Below are positions 16,734 to 25,094 of a DNA stretch of 48,606 nucleotides, piece after piece. The stretch's first letter is position 1, and each line of letters opens with the position of its first letter. The notes below the pieces were generated by a model. The model was not told the origin of the DNA. It saw only the letters and a list, made by a program, of their open reading frames with translations, and did no database searches. The position numbers and the translations under genes were made by a program. The DNA is from Alphaproteobacteria bacterium (lineage in GTDB: Bacteria > Pseudomonadota > Alphaproteobacteria > Rickettsiales > SXRF01): assembly GCA_013288305.1 (NCBI GenBank), contig JABDCD010000005.1, positions 1-48,606 of the forward strand, in the 5' to 3' direction.

Positions 16734-18629
16734 ATGCAATTGGCTCACCCCAAATATCGCGCCGACATCGATGGCTTACGCGCCGTCGCCATTCTGGCCG
16801 TGGTCGGGTTTCACGCCTTCCCGGCCGTGCTCAAAGGCGGCTTCGTCGGCGTGGATATTTTCTTTGTCATTTCCGGTTTTTTAATCAGCGGCATTATTTT
16901 CGGCAATCTGGAAAATAACAGCTTTAGTTTTGCCGAATTTTACCGCCGCCGCATCCGGCGCATTTTCCCCGCGCTGATAGCGGTGCTCATCGCCAGCCTC
17001 GTATGGGGATGGTTCGTGCCATTGCCCAGCGTATACCGGCAGTTGGGCCGGCACATCGCCGCCAGTGCCGCTTTTTACTCCAACTTCGTATTATGGCACG
17101 AAGCCGGATATTTCGATGCGGCCGCCCTGAACAAACCCCTGCGGCACATATGGTCGCTCGCCATCGAAGAGCAGTTTTATATCATCTGGCCGTTGCTGGT
17201 CTGGCTGATATGGAAGAAGCGGTTGGGCCGCCTGGCCGTTTGCCTGGGTATCATCCTGGCCTCCTTCTATATCAATGCGCGGTTGGTACCAAACCACCAG
17301 ATTGCCGCTTTTTATTCACCGCTATCGCGCTTCTGGGAGTTGACTGCGGGAAGCCTGCTGGCCTATCTCACGCTTCACCCACCCGCGTTCTATGCGCGTC
17401 TTGCAGAACGAACCGTGCTACCCAACGCCAATGCCAAAGCCATCGCCGGGATGCTGCTCATCGTCTCAACCGTGTTTTATGCCATACCTCAAGACCAATT
17501 TCCGGGCTGGTGGGCATTGCCGCCGGTAGCGGGCGCATATCTGGTGATTTCCGCGGGCCGGGATGCCTGGATCAATCGCATCGTCTTGTCCAGCCGCCTG
17601 CTGGTATGGATCGGCCTCATCAGCTACCCCTTATATTTGTGGCACTGGCCGTTATTGTCGTTTGCTTATATTCAGGAGGGTCCGGCATCGTCCCCGCTGC
17701 CGGTTCGTGCGGCGCTTGTCCTGGCGAGTATTGCGCTGGCGTGGCTGACTTACCGGCTGGTCGAAAAACCGATTCGTTTCGGTCCGCGCGGCAAAGAAAA
17801 AACCGCGACGCTGTGCGCCTTGATGGTGGTGATAGGGTATGCCGGGAATTATATCGACAGGCATGACGGCCTCGAAGGCAGGTTTCCGCCCATCGTTCAG
17901 CAGATCCTGAATTTCAAGTTCGATCATCTCACGGCGTGGCGGGTAGGCACCTGCTTTTTGGAGCCGGAGTCCCATCCTGCCTTTGGGGATTGCACCAGCC
18001 ATCCTGTCTCCGCCGCCCGGCACTCCGTGGTCTTATGGGGCGATTCGTTCGCTGCCAGCCTTTATCCCGGGTTCAAAAAAACCATCGGTGATGTCGACCA
18101 ACTTACTCAATTAAGCGCCAAAGGCTGTGTGCCGATTCTGGATTACCAGGGCAAAGAGCCGGATCCTTACTGTAAAAATCTGAACGATTATACATTTGAA
18201 TATATCAAAGCGGAAAAAACCGATCGCGTCGTGCTGGCCGGATCGTGGGAGCAATATGATTGGACGCAGATCGATAATACCGTGAAGAAACTGCGTCAGA
18301 TCGGCATCAAAAGAATCGACCTGGTGGGCACCTTTCCTGACTGGAAAGGAATTCTGTCGCAGCTGCTCTACAATTATTACCGGTCAGAGCAGCGCATACC
18401 CTATCGCATGGATTATAGTTTTCTCAATGACCATCGCGACCTCGACAAAACGATGGCGGAATATGCGAAAAAAGCCGGGATCAATTATATTTCCGTCCTT
18501 GGGATTTTCTGCAATGACGAGGGTTGCCTGGCGCGGGTAGGTGATACTGGAGATACACTGACTTCGTGGAATAACCACCATCTGACGGCCGCCGGGTCGG
18601 AATATGTGGTGTCGCGCTTTCCGAAATGA
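16734..18629 (+). CDS. OafA/YrhL-type membrane acyltransferase with C-terminal SGNH domain
   Basis: 631 aa from ATG 16734; the longer frame from 16671 would run through the pnp terminator. Residues 6-370 are an acyltransferase-3 domain: YRADIDGLRAVAILAVVGFH with the catalytic-type His, FVGVDIFFVISGFLIS, YRRRIRRIFPAL, and about ten membrane helices. The C-terminal 220 residues form a periplasmic SGNH esterase-like domain with WGDSFAASL (Ser in GDS) and WNNHHLTAAGSEY (His). Such proteins O-acetylate LPS O-antigen, exopolysaccharide or peptidoglycan; the acceptor here is unknown. No strong ribosome site is visible. Confidence 0.9.
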   Translation: MQLAHPKYRADIDGLRAVAILAVVGFHAFPAVLKGGFVGVDIFFVISGFLISGIIFGNLENNSFSFAEFYRRRIRRIFPALIAVLIASLVWGWFVPLPSVYRQLGRHIAASAAFYSNFVLWHEAGYFDAAALNKPLRHIWSLAIEEQFYIIWPLLVWLIWKKRLGRLAVCLGIILASFYINARLVPNHQIAAFYSPLSRFWELTAGSLLAYLTLHPPAFYARLAERTVLPNANAKAIAGMLLIVSTVFYAIPQDQFPGWWALPPVAGAYLVISAGRDAWINRIVLSSRLLVWIGLISYPLYLWHWPLLSFAYIQEGPASSPLPVRAALVLASIALAWLTYRLVEKPIRFGPRGKEKTATLCALMVVIGYAGNYIDRHDGLEGRFPPIVQQILNFKFDHLTAWRVGTCFLEPESHPAFGDCTSHPVSAARHSVVLWGDSFAASLYPGFKKTIGDVDQLTQLSAKGCVPILDYQGKEPDPYCKNLNDYTFEYIKAEKTDRVVLAGSWEQYDWTQIDNTVKKLRQIGIKRIDLVGTFPDWKGILSQLLYNYYRSEQRIPYRMDYSFLNDHRDLDKTMAEYAKKAGINYISVLGIFCNDEGCLARVGDTGDTLTSWNNHHLTAAGSEYVVSRFPK

Positions 18630-18645
18630 AGCTCTGGCGAAAAAA

Positions 18646-18667
18646 AGGGGCTTCCAAAGAAGCCCCT
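18646..18667 (-). terminator. intrinsic terminator of the Lys-rich protein gene
   Basis: AGGGGCTTC (18646-18654) pairs with GAAGCCCCT (18659-18667), loop CAAA. Read on the minus strand it is followed by eight T. It lies between the convergent acyltransferase gene and the Lys-rich protein gene; on the plus strand the T-tract is weaker. Confidence 0.85.
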
Positions 18668-18692
18668 CATTTTCAGTAGCTCAGATGCGCGA

Positions 18693-18872
18693 TTAGAGGC
18701 GGATCGGAGTCACTTTTCTGGCCGCCATGGACCGTGCCATCAGGCTAAGGCCCATCTTCGGCTTAGAACGTTTTGCTACTTTCCTTCGGGCAGCAGGCCT
18801 TTTCTTGGCTACTTTCTTCTTCGACTTTTTAGCTACCTTCTTTTTTGCTGTCTTTTTTGCTTTCTTTTTCAT
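18693..18872 (-). CDS. histone H1-like lysine-rich protein
   Basis: 59 aa. Residues 1-39 are almost wholly Lys/Ala/Arg/Val in KKxxKK and KVAKK repeats, similar to bacterial H1-like proteins (HctB/AlgP tails) that bind DNA or RNA non-specifically; the last 20 residues (MGLSLMARSMAARKVTPIRL) are a distinct conserved-looking tail. I chose ATG 18872 because GGAG lies six bases upstream; longer in-frame starts at 18884 and 18935 lack a ribosome site. Followed by an intrinsic terminator, and divergent from the BTLCP gene with an operator-like palindrome between them. The exact role is inferred from composition only. Confidence 0.75.
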   Translation of the reverse strand: MKKKAKKTAKKKVAKKSKKKVAKKRPAARRKVAKRSKPKMGLSLMARSMAARKVTPIRL

Positions 18873-19234
18873 AAAGGACTCCATCTTGGTTGGAACAATA
18901 TCCACCCGCACCATGCGAATGAATATTGAACCCATGTATAACGCGAAAATGATAAATATTTTGTTAATGCAAAAAGCAAAACGGGGTTGTCACCGGCGCT
19001 TGCACAACGGCGCGTCACCATATCATTCCGTATACGGAATTATTTGTATCACGGTAAAAACGGCGGTCACTCTTCGTTATATAATTCCATATCCGGAACG
19101 ATAAATAATATTTACTGCGCACGCGGCAGACGGCGCAGCGGCTTTTTACGCCCATATTTTCATTTCGACTGTGATATAAAAATCACTATGGCGGCGTGCG
19201 ACGCAGTGCGATATATCACGTCTATATCATTATC
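18873..19234. other. divergent promoter region with paired palindromes
   Basis: 362 bases between the Lys-rich gene (minus) and the BTLCP gene (plus), AT-rich on its left half. Apart from two TTCCGTATACGGAA-type palindromes I see no gene, RNA or strong promoter match. Confidence 0.5.
19025..19098. promoter_or_regulatory. two operator-like palindromes 59 bp apart
   Basis: ATTCCGTATACGGAAT at 19025-19040 is a perfect 16-base palindrome. TTCCATATCCGGAA at 19085-19098 matches its 14-base core at 12 positions. Two related inverted repeats between divergent genes suggest a dimeric regulator of the Lys-rich protein and/or the BTLCP protease; the regulator is not identified. Confidence 0.5.
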
Positions 19235-19894
19235 ATGATTGCCATGAACCTCTGCCGCATCGCTTTATTTCTTTATTTTCTGTTCGCTTTTACCGGCGGC
19301 TATCCTGCTTTTGCCGCCCCCGATTCCTATTTCGACATGACCGAGACGCGTTCCGGGGACATCGTGCCGTTCAAGCGTTGGACCGGCATGATGACGCGCT
19401 ACGACGATCAGAAAAAAGTGCCCGACGATAATTGCGGCAAGGTGAAATTTCATCCCTGCTCGATCCTCGACTGGAAAGCGTTCCTGGAATCGCTGCGCGG
19501 CAAAAAGCTGCGCGAGCAGCTCGACGCCGTCAACGAGTGGGGCAACCAGCATCCCTACATCGCCGACGAGCTGAACTGGGGCGAAGACAATTACTGGGAG
19601 ACGCCCTATGAATTCATGGAAGTCAGCGGCAACTGCAAGGATTACGCCATCGCCAAATATTATTCGCTGCGCGCGCTCGGCGTGTCGCCCGACCGCCTGC
19701 GCGTCATCGTATTGCAGGATCTGAACCTTGGCGGCATCATCCACGCCGTGCTTGGCGTCTATGTCGCCGATGAATTATTGATCCTCGACAACCAAAGCCG
19801 CCGCGTCATGCCGGCGCTGAAAATCTATCACTACCGGCCGGTGTATGGCATCAACGAGGATGCATGGTGGGCGTATTATCCGAAGGGGACGTGA
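19235..19894 (+). CDS. BTLCP-type transglutaminase-like cysteine proteinase (peptidase C93 family)
   Basis: 219 aa from ATG 19235. A signal peptide (LCRIALFLYFLFAFTG ... PAFA) directs it to the periplasm. The papain-like triad is visible: Cys134 in SGNCKDYAIAKY, His170 in GGIIHAVLGVY and Asp185 in LLILDNQ. The family (LapG-like, PF06035) in Pseudomonas cleaves a large adhesin under c-di-GMP control by LapD; no lapD or adhesin gene is in the window. Start is uncertain between 19235 and 19244. Its stop is one base from the end of the convergent parC gene. Confidence 0.9.
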   Translation: MIAMNLCRIALFLYFLFAFTGGYPAFAAPDSYFDMTETRSGDIVPFKRWTGMMTRYDDQKKVPDDNCGKVKFHPCSILDWKAFLESLRGKKLREQLDAVNEWGNQHPYIADELNWGEDNYWETPYEFMEVSGNCKDYAIAKYYSLRALGVSPDRLRVIVLQDLNLGGIIHAVLGVYVADELLILDNQSRRVMPALKIYHYRPVYGINEDAWWAYYPKGT

Positions 19895-19895
19895 C

Positions 19896-22121
19896 TTAAG
19901 AAAATCTATTCGTCCGCGGAAACCCCTGCGGCGGGAGGCGTCCGGCATCGGCGCGGTTGCCGAGCCAGTCCTTGAGGGCGGTTTCGGTGCGCGTCTTGCC
20001 GCCGAGCGCCCAGCTTAACCCTTCTTTCAGCGTGAACACTTTGACATCGGCCAAGCCGCCGTCCTTGTATTTTTGTAAAATAACTCCGGCGCCCTTTTTC
20101 ATCGGCGGGATTTGCGTGATCGGGAAAATCAGCAATTTGCGGTTGTCGCCGATGACGGCGACGTGATCGCCGCCTACGGGCGCGCACCTGACCGCCTTAT
20201 GCCCTTCCGGCACGTTCAGAATCTGCTTACCGCCGCGCGTCTGCGCCACCACGTCGGCGGCGTCGACGATGAAACCCTTGCCGACGCTCGACGCCACCAG
20301 CAATGTGCTGCCTTCGACATAGATGCACATGTCGGCGATGTCGGCGTCGTTCTCCATATCGATCATCAGGCGCACCGGCTCGCCGAAGCCCTTGCCGCGC
20401 GGGATTTTATCGCAGGGCAGCGTGTAGAAGCGGCCGTCGGTAGAGAATAATAATAACTTATCGGTGGTCTGCCCCTGCAACTGGAATTGTTCCTCGTCGC
20501 CTTCCTTGTGCTTGATGTCCGACAAGTCGAGCTGGTGCCCTTTGACGGCGCGCATCCAGCCCATTTTAGAACATAAAATCGTAATCGGCTCTTTTTCGAC
20601 AAAGGCTTCGATGTCGATCTCCATACCGGCGGGTGCCTCGGCGAACTGGGTGCGGCGCTTGCCCAGCGCTGTTTTCCCGCCGAAGCGCGCCTTGATGTCC
20701 TTGATTTCGTCGCCAATGCGTAACCAGCGTTTTTCTTCCGACTTGAGCAGCGAGTTCAGCTCTTTCTGTTCTTTCGACAGCGCATCGTGCTCGCCGCGAA
20801 TCTCGAATTCCTCCAGCTTGCGCAGATTGCGCAGGCGCATATTCAAAATCGCTTCGACCTGCACGTCGGTCAGCTTCCATTTTTTCATCATGATCGGTTT
20901 GGGCTCGTCTTCCTTGCGGATGATGCGGATGACCTCGTCGAGATTGAGATAGGCGATGAGCAAACCGCCCAGCACTTCGAGGCGATGGGCGATTTTGCCG
21001 AGACGGAAATGCGTGCGGCGCGACAGCACTTCCATGCGGTGGTCGAGGAACGACTGCAATATTTCCTGCAGATTCATCACGCGCGGCGCGCCCTTGGCGT
21101 CGAGCACGTTGAGGTTCATGTTGAAGCGCGTTTCCAGTTCCGTGACTTTGAACAGCGATTCCATCAGCATCTCGGGATCGACGCTGCGGTTTTTCGGCTC
21201 GAGCACGATGCGAATGTCCTCGGCCGATTCGTCGCGGATGTTGCCGAGCAGTTGCAGCTTTTTTTCCTTGAATTTTTCGGCGATGTCCTCGACCAGCTTG
21301 CCCTTTTGCACCTGGTAGGGGATTTCGCTGACGATAATCTGGTACATGCCGTGCGAAAGTTCCTCTTTTTCCCACTTGGCGCGGATGCGGATGCCGCCGC
21401 GGCCGGTTTCATACGCCGCGAGAATATTTTCCGCCGACTCGACGATGACGCCGCCGGTCGGGAAATCCGGGCCGGACACGCGCGTCACCAGATTTTTCAC
21501 TTTGCAATCAGGACGCTCGATTAAATAAAGCAGCGCGTCGCATAATTCGCCGGCATTATGCGGCGGAATCGACGTCGCCATGCCGACCGCGATGCCCTCC
21601 GAGCCGTTAGCCAATAAGTTCGGGAATGCTGCGGGAAGTACGATGGGTTCGGAATCTTCGCCGTCATAAGTGGCGCGGAAATTGACGGTGTCCTCGTCGA
21701 TGCCGTTCAGCAGCGCCATCGCTACTTCGGTGAGCCGCGCTTCGGTGTAACGCATCGCCGCCGGATTATCGCCGTCCACCGAGCCGAAATTGCCTTGTCC
21801 CTCGACCAGCGTGTAGCGCACGGCGAAGGTCTGGGCGAGGCGCACCATCGCCTCATACACCGCCACGTCGCCATGCGGATGGTATTTACCGATGACGTCG
21901 CCGACGACACGCGCGCATTTTTTATAGCCCGATTTGGGATCGAGCTTGAGTTGCAACATCGCATACAGCAACCGCCGATGCACCGGCTTCAGCCCGTCGC
22001 GCACGTCGGGCAACGACCGCGCCGTAATCGTTGACAGCGCATAGGCGAGATACTTCTCCTCCAGCGTCGTGCGGAAGGAGACGAGGTTGATGTGGTCTTC
22101 GCGTTTAGGCTTCGGTGCCAT
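19896..22121 (-). CDS. parC: DNA topoisomerase IV subunit A
   Basis: 741 aa; with ParE it decatenates daughter chromosomes. The breakage-reunion domain has ARSLPDVRDGLKPVHRRLLY, the quinolone-region motif HPHGDVAVYEAMVRL (81-95) and catalytic Tyr125 in AAMRYTEARL. The C-terminal beta-pinwheel is degenerate and lacks the GyrA box, which, with the length, separates ParC from GyrA. Position 86 is Val where E. coli ParC has Ser80; Glu90 matches Glu84. Read as parC rather than gyrA on these grounds. Confidence 0.93.
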   Translation of the reverse strand: MAPKPKREDHINLVSFRTTLEEKYLAYALSTITARSLPDVRDGLKPVHRRLLYAMLQLKLDPKSGYKKCARVVGDVIGKYHPHGDVAVYEAMVRLAQTFAVRYTLVEGQGNFGSVDGDNPAAMRYTEARLTEVAMALLNGIDEDTVNFRATYDGEDSEPIVLPAAFPNLLANGSEGIAVGMATSIPPHNAGELCDALLYLIERPDCKVKNLVTRVSGPDFPTGGVIVESAENILAAYETGRGGIRIRAKWEKEELSHGMYQIIVSEIPYQVQKGKLVEDIAEKFKEKKLQLLGNIRDESAEDIRIVLEPKNRSVDPEMLMESLFKVTELETRFNMNLNVLDAKGAPRVMNLQEILQSFLDHRMEVLSRRTHFRLGKIAHRLEVLGGLLIAYLNLDEVIRIIRKEDEPKPIMMKKWKLTDVQVEAILNMRLRNLRKLEEFEIRGEHDALSKEQKELNSLLKSEEKRWLRIGDEIKDIKARFGGKTALGKRRTQFAEAPAGMEIDIEAFVEKEPITILCSKMGWMRAVKGHQLDLSDIKHKEGDEEQFQLQGQTTDKLLLFSTDGRFYTLPCDKIPRGKGFGEPVRLMIDMENDADIADMCIYVEGSTLLVASSVGKGFIVDAADVVAQTRGGKQILNVPEGHKAVRCAPVGGDHVAVIGDNRKLLIFPITQIPPMKKGAGVILQKYKDGGLADVKVFTLKEGLSWALGGKTRTETALKDWLGNRADAGRLPPQGFPRTNRFS

Positions 22122-22146
22122 ACAATTCCGTATCTGTGTTTATAAG

Positions 22147-22692
22147 TTATCGTCCCAGTGCTGCCACTTTTGGTATGTCTCTTGAAATGAGCGCAAGGAT
22201 AGCTTGCTCCATAGCCTGTGATGCCTCGCCGACGACTTGAAATCTCACATGATCATTGCCGGCAGCAATAGCCTCGTTGAACTCTTTCAATTTGTTTCGT
22301 GTGAATGTCCTGATTATGCGGGCATGCATTTTGATCATGGCATCCTCGGCAGTCTCTTGTGTAATATCCGACCCCGAGGGCGTCACAGGCAATAATGCCA
22401 GTATAGTAGCGGGGGAATTGTCTTTGGCAGGAAGGTATATCATATGAATGTCAGAAGGAAGCTCACTTGTTATCTGGTTATTGACCAGTGCTTCATGCAG
22501 ATTTTTAATGACCGGATCATTGCCTGTGATTTCCATATATGCGGCGGAAAAAGTAAGCGGCAGACGATAACGCGCCCGCGTCGTCGCCGGAATTTCTAAA
22601 AATGAACTGTTGATAGCTAGTTTTATGTCACTGACCCGGACAATAGGCTCAGACTTTTTCGGCATGAGTTTTGAAGGTGGATCAGTCCGCAT
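22147..22692 (-). CDS. hypothetical protein
   Basis: 181 aa, not recognised, no membrane segment. The middle has alternating beta-like stretches (ARYRLPLTFSAAYMEI, DIHMIYLPAKDNSPATILAL) and the C-terminal third is helical with Arg/Lys (RIIRTFTRNKLKEFNEAI). Start ATG 22692 has AAGAGG nine bases upstream and overlaps the recO stop by 11 bases; ATG 22665 is an alternative. It therefore sits in a recO-unknown transcript. Composition is more AT-rich than recO and parC. The layout (beta segment, LP-x-D-x-x-M-I/L-Y-L, charged helix) faintly recalls the gene at 26137-26613. Confidence 0.65.
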   Translation of the reverse strand: MRTDPPSKLMPKKSEPIVRVSDIKLAINSSFLEIPATTRARYRLPLTFSAAYMEITGNDPVIKNLHEALVNNQITSELPSDIHMIYLPAKDNSPATILALLPVTPSGSDITQETAEDAMIKMHARIIRTFTRNKLKEFNEAIAAGNDHVRFQVVGEASQAMEQAILALISRDIPKVAALGR

Positions 22693-23428
22693 TTATTTTT
22701 GCCTCTTGTTGTAACGTCTGCACTAGTCTTCCCCGCGCAGGCGGGAGTTTCCGGTTATGCGGCGCAAGCAACCAGTGTTCGAGAAAGTAGCCGGTTAGCC
22801 GCAGTCCTGCAAGGGTTTCCTTACTTCCCCCTCCCCCTGCAGGGGGAGGGGGAAGTAAGAAAGCAGGCAGCGCCAGCAACTTCTCTTTATACGGCTCTCC
22901 CGCCTCGGCCGATACGGCGCGCCCCGATTTAGGCGAGACATACATCAAATTCTCCGTCGCGCCGCCGCCCGCGCATTGGCTTAAGTCCAACCCGAATCCC
23001 GTCTCGGCCAGCAGCGAAAGCTCCAGTTTTACATAGGCTTCCGGCCATCCCTCGTCGCTGCGGAGCGTGGCCAGAAACGCCTCAAATATCCCATATAATT
23101 TCGGGTAGGGATGTCGCTCCGGCAGCGATGATTCTATGACGGCACAGATGGACGTCAGCGCCGCCAGCCGCGCCGCATCGTTCATGAGCCCAGCCGCATT
23201 TGCCTCCAGCAATTCGCATTTGAACGCGCCCAGATGTTCCGACAATCGCGCCTGCCAGGTGGCGCTTACGAGATTGCCGGGCTGGATGACGCCGCGGTTG
23301 GCTTTGGAATGTACGCCGCGCACCACCCCGGCTGAGAGGCCGTGCTTCTGCGAAAATACCCGCGCCACGGCGCTGGTTTCCCCGTGTTTTCTGGATGATA
23401 ATACAATCGCTTCGTCCGTCCAGTGCAT
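22682..23428 (-). CDS. recO: DNA repair protein RecO, carrying an in-frame palindrome
   Basis: 248 aa; RecFOR mediator that loads RecA onto SSB-coated DNA. Typical start MHWTDEAIVLSSRKHGETSAV (OB fold) with FSQKHGLSAGVVRGVHS, then helical region YPKLYGIFEAFL and LLAETGFGLDLSQCAGGGA near the zinc-finger position. Residues 190-203 (LLPPPPAGGGGSK) are encoded by a perfect 40-bp palindrome and look like an insertion before the final helix, LAGLRLTGYFLEHWL. A second short hairpin, CCCGCCTGCGCGGG (22731-22745), encodes PPARG near the C-terminus. Confidence 0.9.
   Translation of the reverse strand: MHWTDEAIVLSSRKHGETSAVARVFSQKHGLSAGVVRGVHSKANRGVIQPGNLVSATWQARLSEHLGAFKCELLEANAAGLMNDAARLAALTSICAVIESSLPERHPYPKLYGIFEAFLATLRSDEGWPEAYVKLELSLLAETGFGLDLSQCAGGGATENLMYVSPKSGRAVSAEAGEPYKEKLLALPAFLLPPPPAGGGGSKETLAGLRLTGYFLEHWLLAPHNRKLPPARGRLVQTLQQEAKINAD
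22820..22859. repeat. perfect 40-bp palindrome inside recO
   Basis: Positions 22820-22839 are the exact reverse complement of 22840-22859, centred on CTGCAG, with no loop. Composition is CTTACTT followed by C5-T-C5. It is in frame on the recO strand and encodes a Pro4-Ala-Gly4 bridge. Confidence 0.9.
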
Positions 23429-23510
23429 AATATCGCTCTATCGCTTGCAATCCCATGGATAATCGTTAAATTACCGCTTATCCAGTCAACTGACAAAGCA
23501 TTTAAATATT

Positions 23511-24134
23511 ATGAGCAACCAAAATAAACGCGACCGGCTGATCGAATCCGCCGCCCTGCTTTTTCATCACAAGGGGCTGACGGCCACGTCGCTGGCCGAT
23601 ATCGCCAATAAAGCCGAAATTCCCATCGGCAACGTCTATTATTATTTCAAGACCAAGGAAGAACTGGCGCTGGCCGCCATCGCCCGGCGCAAGGAGCAGT
23701 TCAGCGCCGCCTACGCGCAGCTGGAGGAAAGCGTCCCCGACCCGCGCCAGCGGCTGATCGAAGCGGTGCATTATTTCGATAAAGTCCGCGACGAATATAC
23801 GCGCTACGGCTGCCCGGTCGGAAAAATCATCGACGATGCCGATGTCGAAAAAGACGCGGTGGCGCAAACCGCCGCGCAGGTGCTGGCGGATTTTGTCGAT
23901 TGGGCCGAGCGCCAGTTCAAGAGCCTCGGCCACACCGCCGACGGGCGCAAATACGCGACGTCGCTGATGGCCGGCATCCAGGGTGCGGCGATCATGGCCA
24001 AGGCGCTGCGCGATCCGCAGATTATTTCCGATGAAATGGCACGCATCATCGCCTGGATCGAAACGCTGCCCAACCGCAAGATTCAGCTGGGCAAGGTGGG
24101 CATCAAATCGCCGGACGTTTCCAACGCCGCTTGA
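23511..24134 (+). CDS. TetR/AcrR-family transcriptional regulator
   Basis: 207 aa. N-terminal helix-turn-helix at about residues 10-55 (LIESAALLFHHKGLTATSLA, then IPIGNVYYYFKTKEEL) is the TetR signature; the remainder is the all-helical ligand-binding and dimer domain (TetR_C-like, with YTRYGCPVGKI and SLMAGIQGAAIMAKAL, as in the LfrR/YxaF subgroup). It is divergent from recO and lies 12 bases upstream of aguB, so it may control the agmatine genes. No ligand can be assigned. Confidence 0.9.
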   Translation: MSNQNKRDRLIESAALLFHHKGLTATSLADIANKAEIPIGNVYYYFKTKEELALAAIARRKEQFSAAYAQLEESVPDPRQRLIEAVHYFDKVRDEYTRYGCPVGKIIDDADVEKDAVAQTAAQVLADFVDWAERQFKSLGHTADGRKYATSLMAGIQGAAIMAKALRDPQIISDEMARIIAWIETLPNRKIQLGKVGIKSPDVSNAA

Positions 24135-24146
24135 GTTTCGTTCTTT

Positions 24147-25091
24147 ATGTCCAAGCCTTTTATGATCGGCCTGATCCAGATGCGCATGGGCAAACATGCG
24201 AAGGAAAATTTGGACAAGGCCTGCGCCATGCTGGAACAGGCGGCGGCGGGAGGCGTGCAGGTGGCCTGTCTGCCGGAATTATTTCTCACCGAATATTTCT
24301 GCCAGCGCGAAGACGCGGCGCTTTTCGATTTAGCCGAGCCGATTCCGGGGCCGACGACTGAGGCGTTGGGAAAAATTGCCAAAAAAACCGGCATGGCGAT
24401 TGTCGGCTCGATTTTCGAGCGGCGGACGGCGGGCGTCTATCACAATACGGCAGCCATCATCGAGCGCGACGGAACGCTGGCGGGCGTTTACCGTAAGATG
24501 CACATTCCGCACGACCCGTTATTTTACGAGAAATATTATTTCACGCCCGGCGATCTCGGCTTCAAAGCCTTCGACATCAGCGCCGGAAAAATCGGCACGC
24601 TCGTCTGCTGGGACCAATGGTATCCCGAAGCCGCGCGCCTCACCGCCATGCAGGGCGCGAATGTGTTATTCTACCCGACCGCCATCGGCTGGCACCCCAA
24701 GGAAAAAGCCGAGTTCGGCGAAGCGCAGGTTTCCGCGTGGGAAACCATGCAGCGTTCGCACGCCATCGCCAACGGCGTCTATGTCGCGGCGGTGAATAGG
24801 GTTGGGCATGAACGTATTAATCCTGTGCGAGCACAGCGAGGCACAGGATCTACTGCAGGAGATCCTGCGCAGCCTTGCGGCTCGCAGGATGAAGGGATCG
24901 AATTCTTCGGCCATTCCTTCATCTGCGATCCGTTCGGGCGCATCCTGGCTATGGGCAGTCACGACAAAGAGGAAATCCTGACCGCCACCGTCGACCCAGC
25001 CCTGATCGAAGACACCCGCCGCAACTGGCCGTTTTTTCGGGACAGGCGCGTGGATGCCTATGGGAATATTACCGAACGGTTTGGAAATTAG
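24147..25091 (+). CDS. aguB: N-carbamoylputrescine amidase AguB, carrying an in-frame palindromic insertion
   Basis: Hydrolyses N-carbamoylputrescine to putrescine, CO2 and ammonia. 314-aa nitrilase-fold protein with the triad Glu44 (LPELFLTEYF), Lys117 (YRKMHIPHDP) and Cys154 (LVCWDQWYPE); ATAIGWHP-type PTAIGWHPKEKAEFGE and AVNRVGHE are AguB hallmarks. After AVNRVGHE the sequence runs through about 28 extra residues (222-249, INPVRAQRGTGSTAGDPAQP and onward) before EFFGHSFICDPFG, where homologues have only a few. Those residues come from a palindromic element. Four bases separate it from aguA. Confidence 0.93.
   Translation: MSKPFMIGLIQMRMGKHAKENLDKACAMLEQAAAGGVQVACLPELFLTEYFCQREDAALFDLAEPIPGPTTEALGKIAKKTGMAIVGSIFERRTAGVYHNTAAIIERDGTLAGVYRKMHIPHDPLFYEKYYFTPGDLGFKAFDISAGKIGTLVCWDQWYPEAARLTAMQGANVLFYPTAIGWHPKEKAEFGEAQVSAWETMQRSHAIANGVYVAAVNRVGHERINPVRAQRGTGSTAGDPAQPCGSQDEGIEFFGHSFICDPFGRILAMGSHDKEEILTATVDPALIEDTRRNWPFFRDRRVDAYGNITERFGN
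24820..24890. repeat. ATCCTGYG-family palindromic element inserted in aguB
   Basis: Two tandem hairpins. First: ATCCTGTGC (24820-24828) with GCACAGGAT (24841-24849). Second: ATCCTGCG (24862-24869) with CGCAGGAT (24883-24890), with an inner AGCC/GGCT stem. Same outer arms as the elements after tpiA (31687-31759) and before the pseudopilin (46228-46305). Confidence 0.88.
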
Positions 25092-25094
25092 CAC

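Noticed and set aside
23457..23483. TetR operator GGATAA-N15-TTATCC
   Set aside because: Six-base arms with a long spacer occur easily by chance; there is no second copy to support it.
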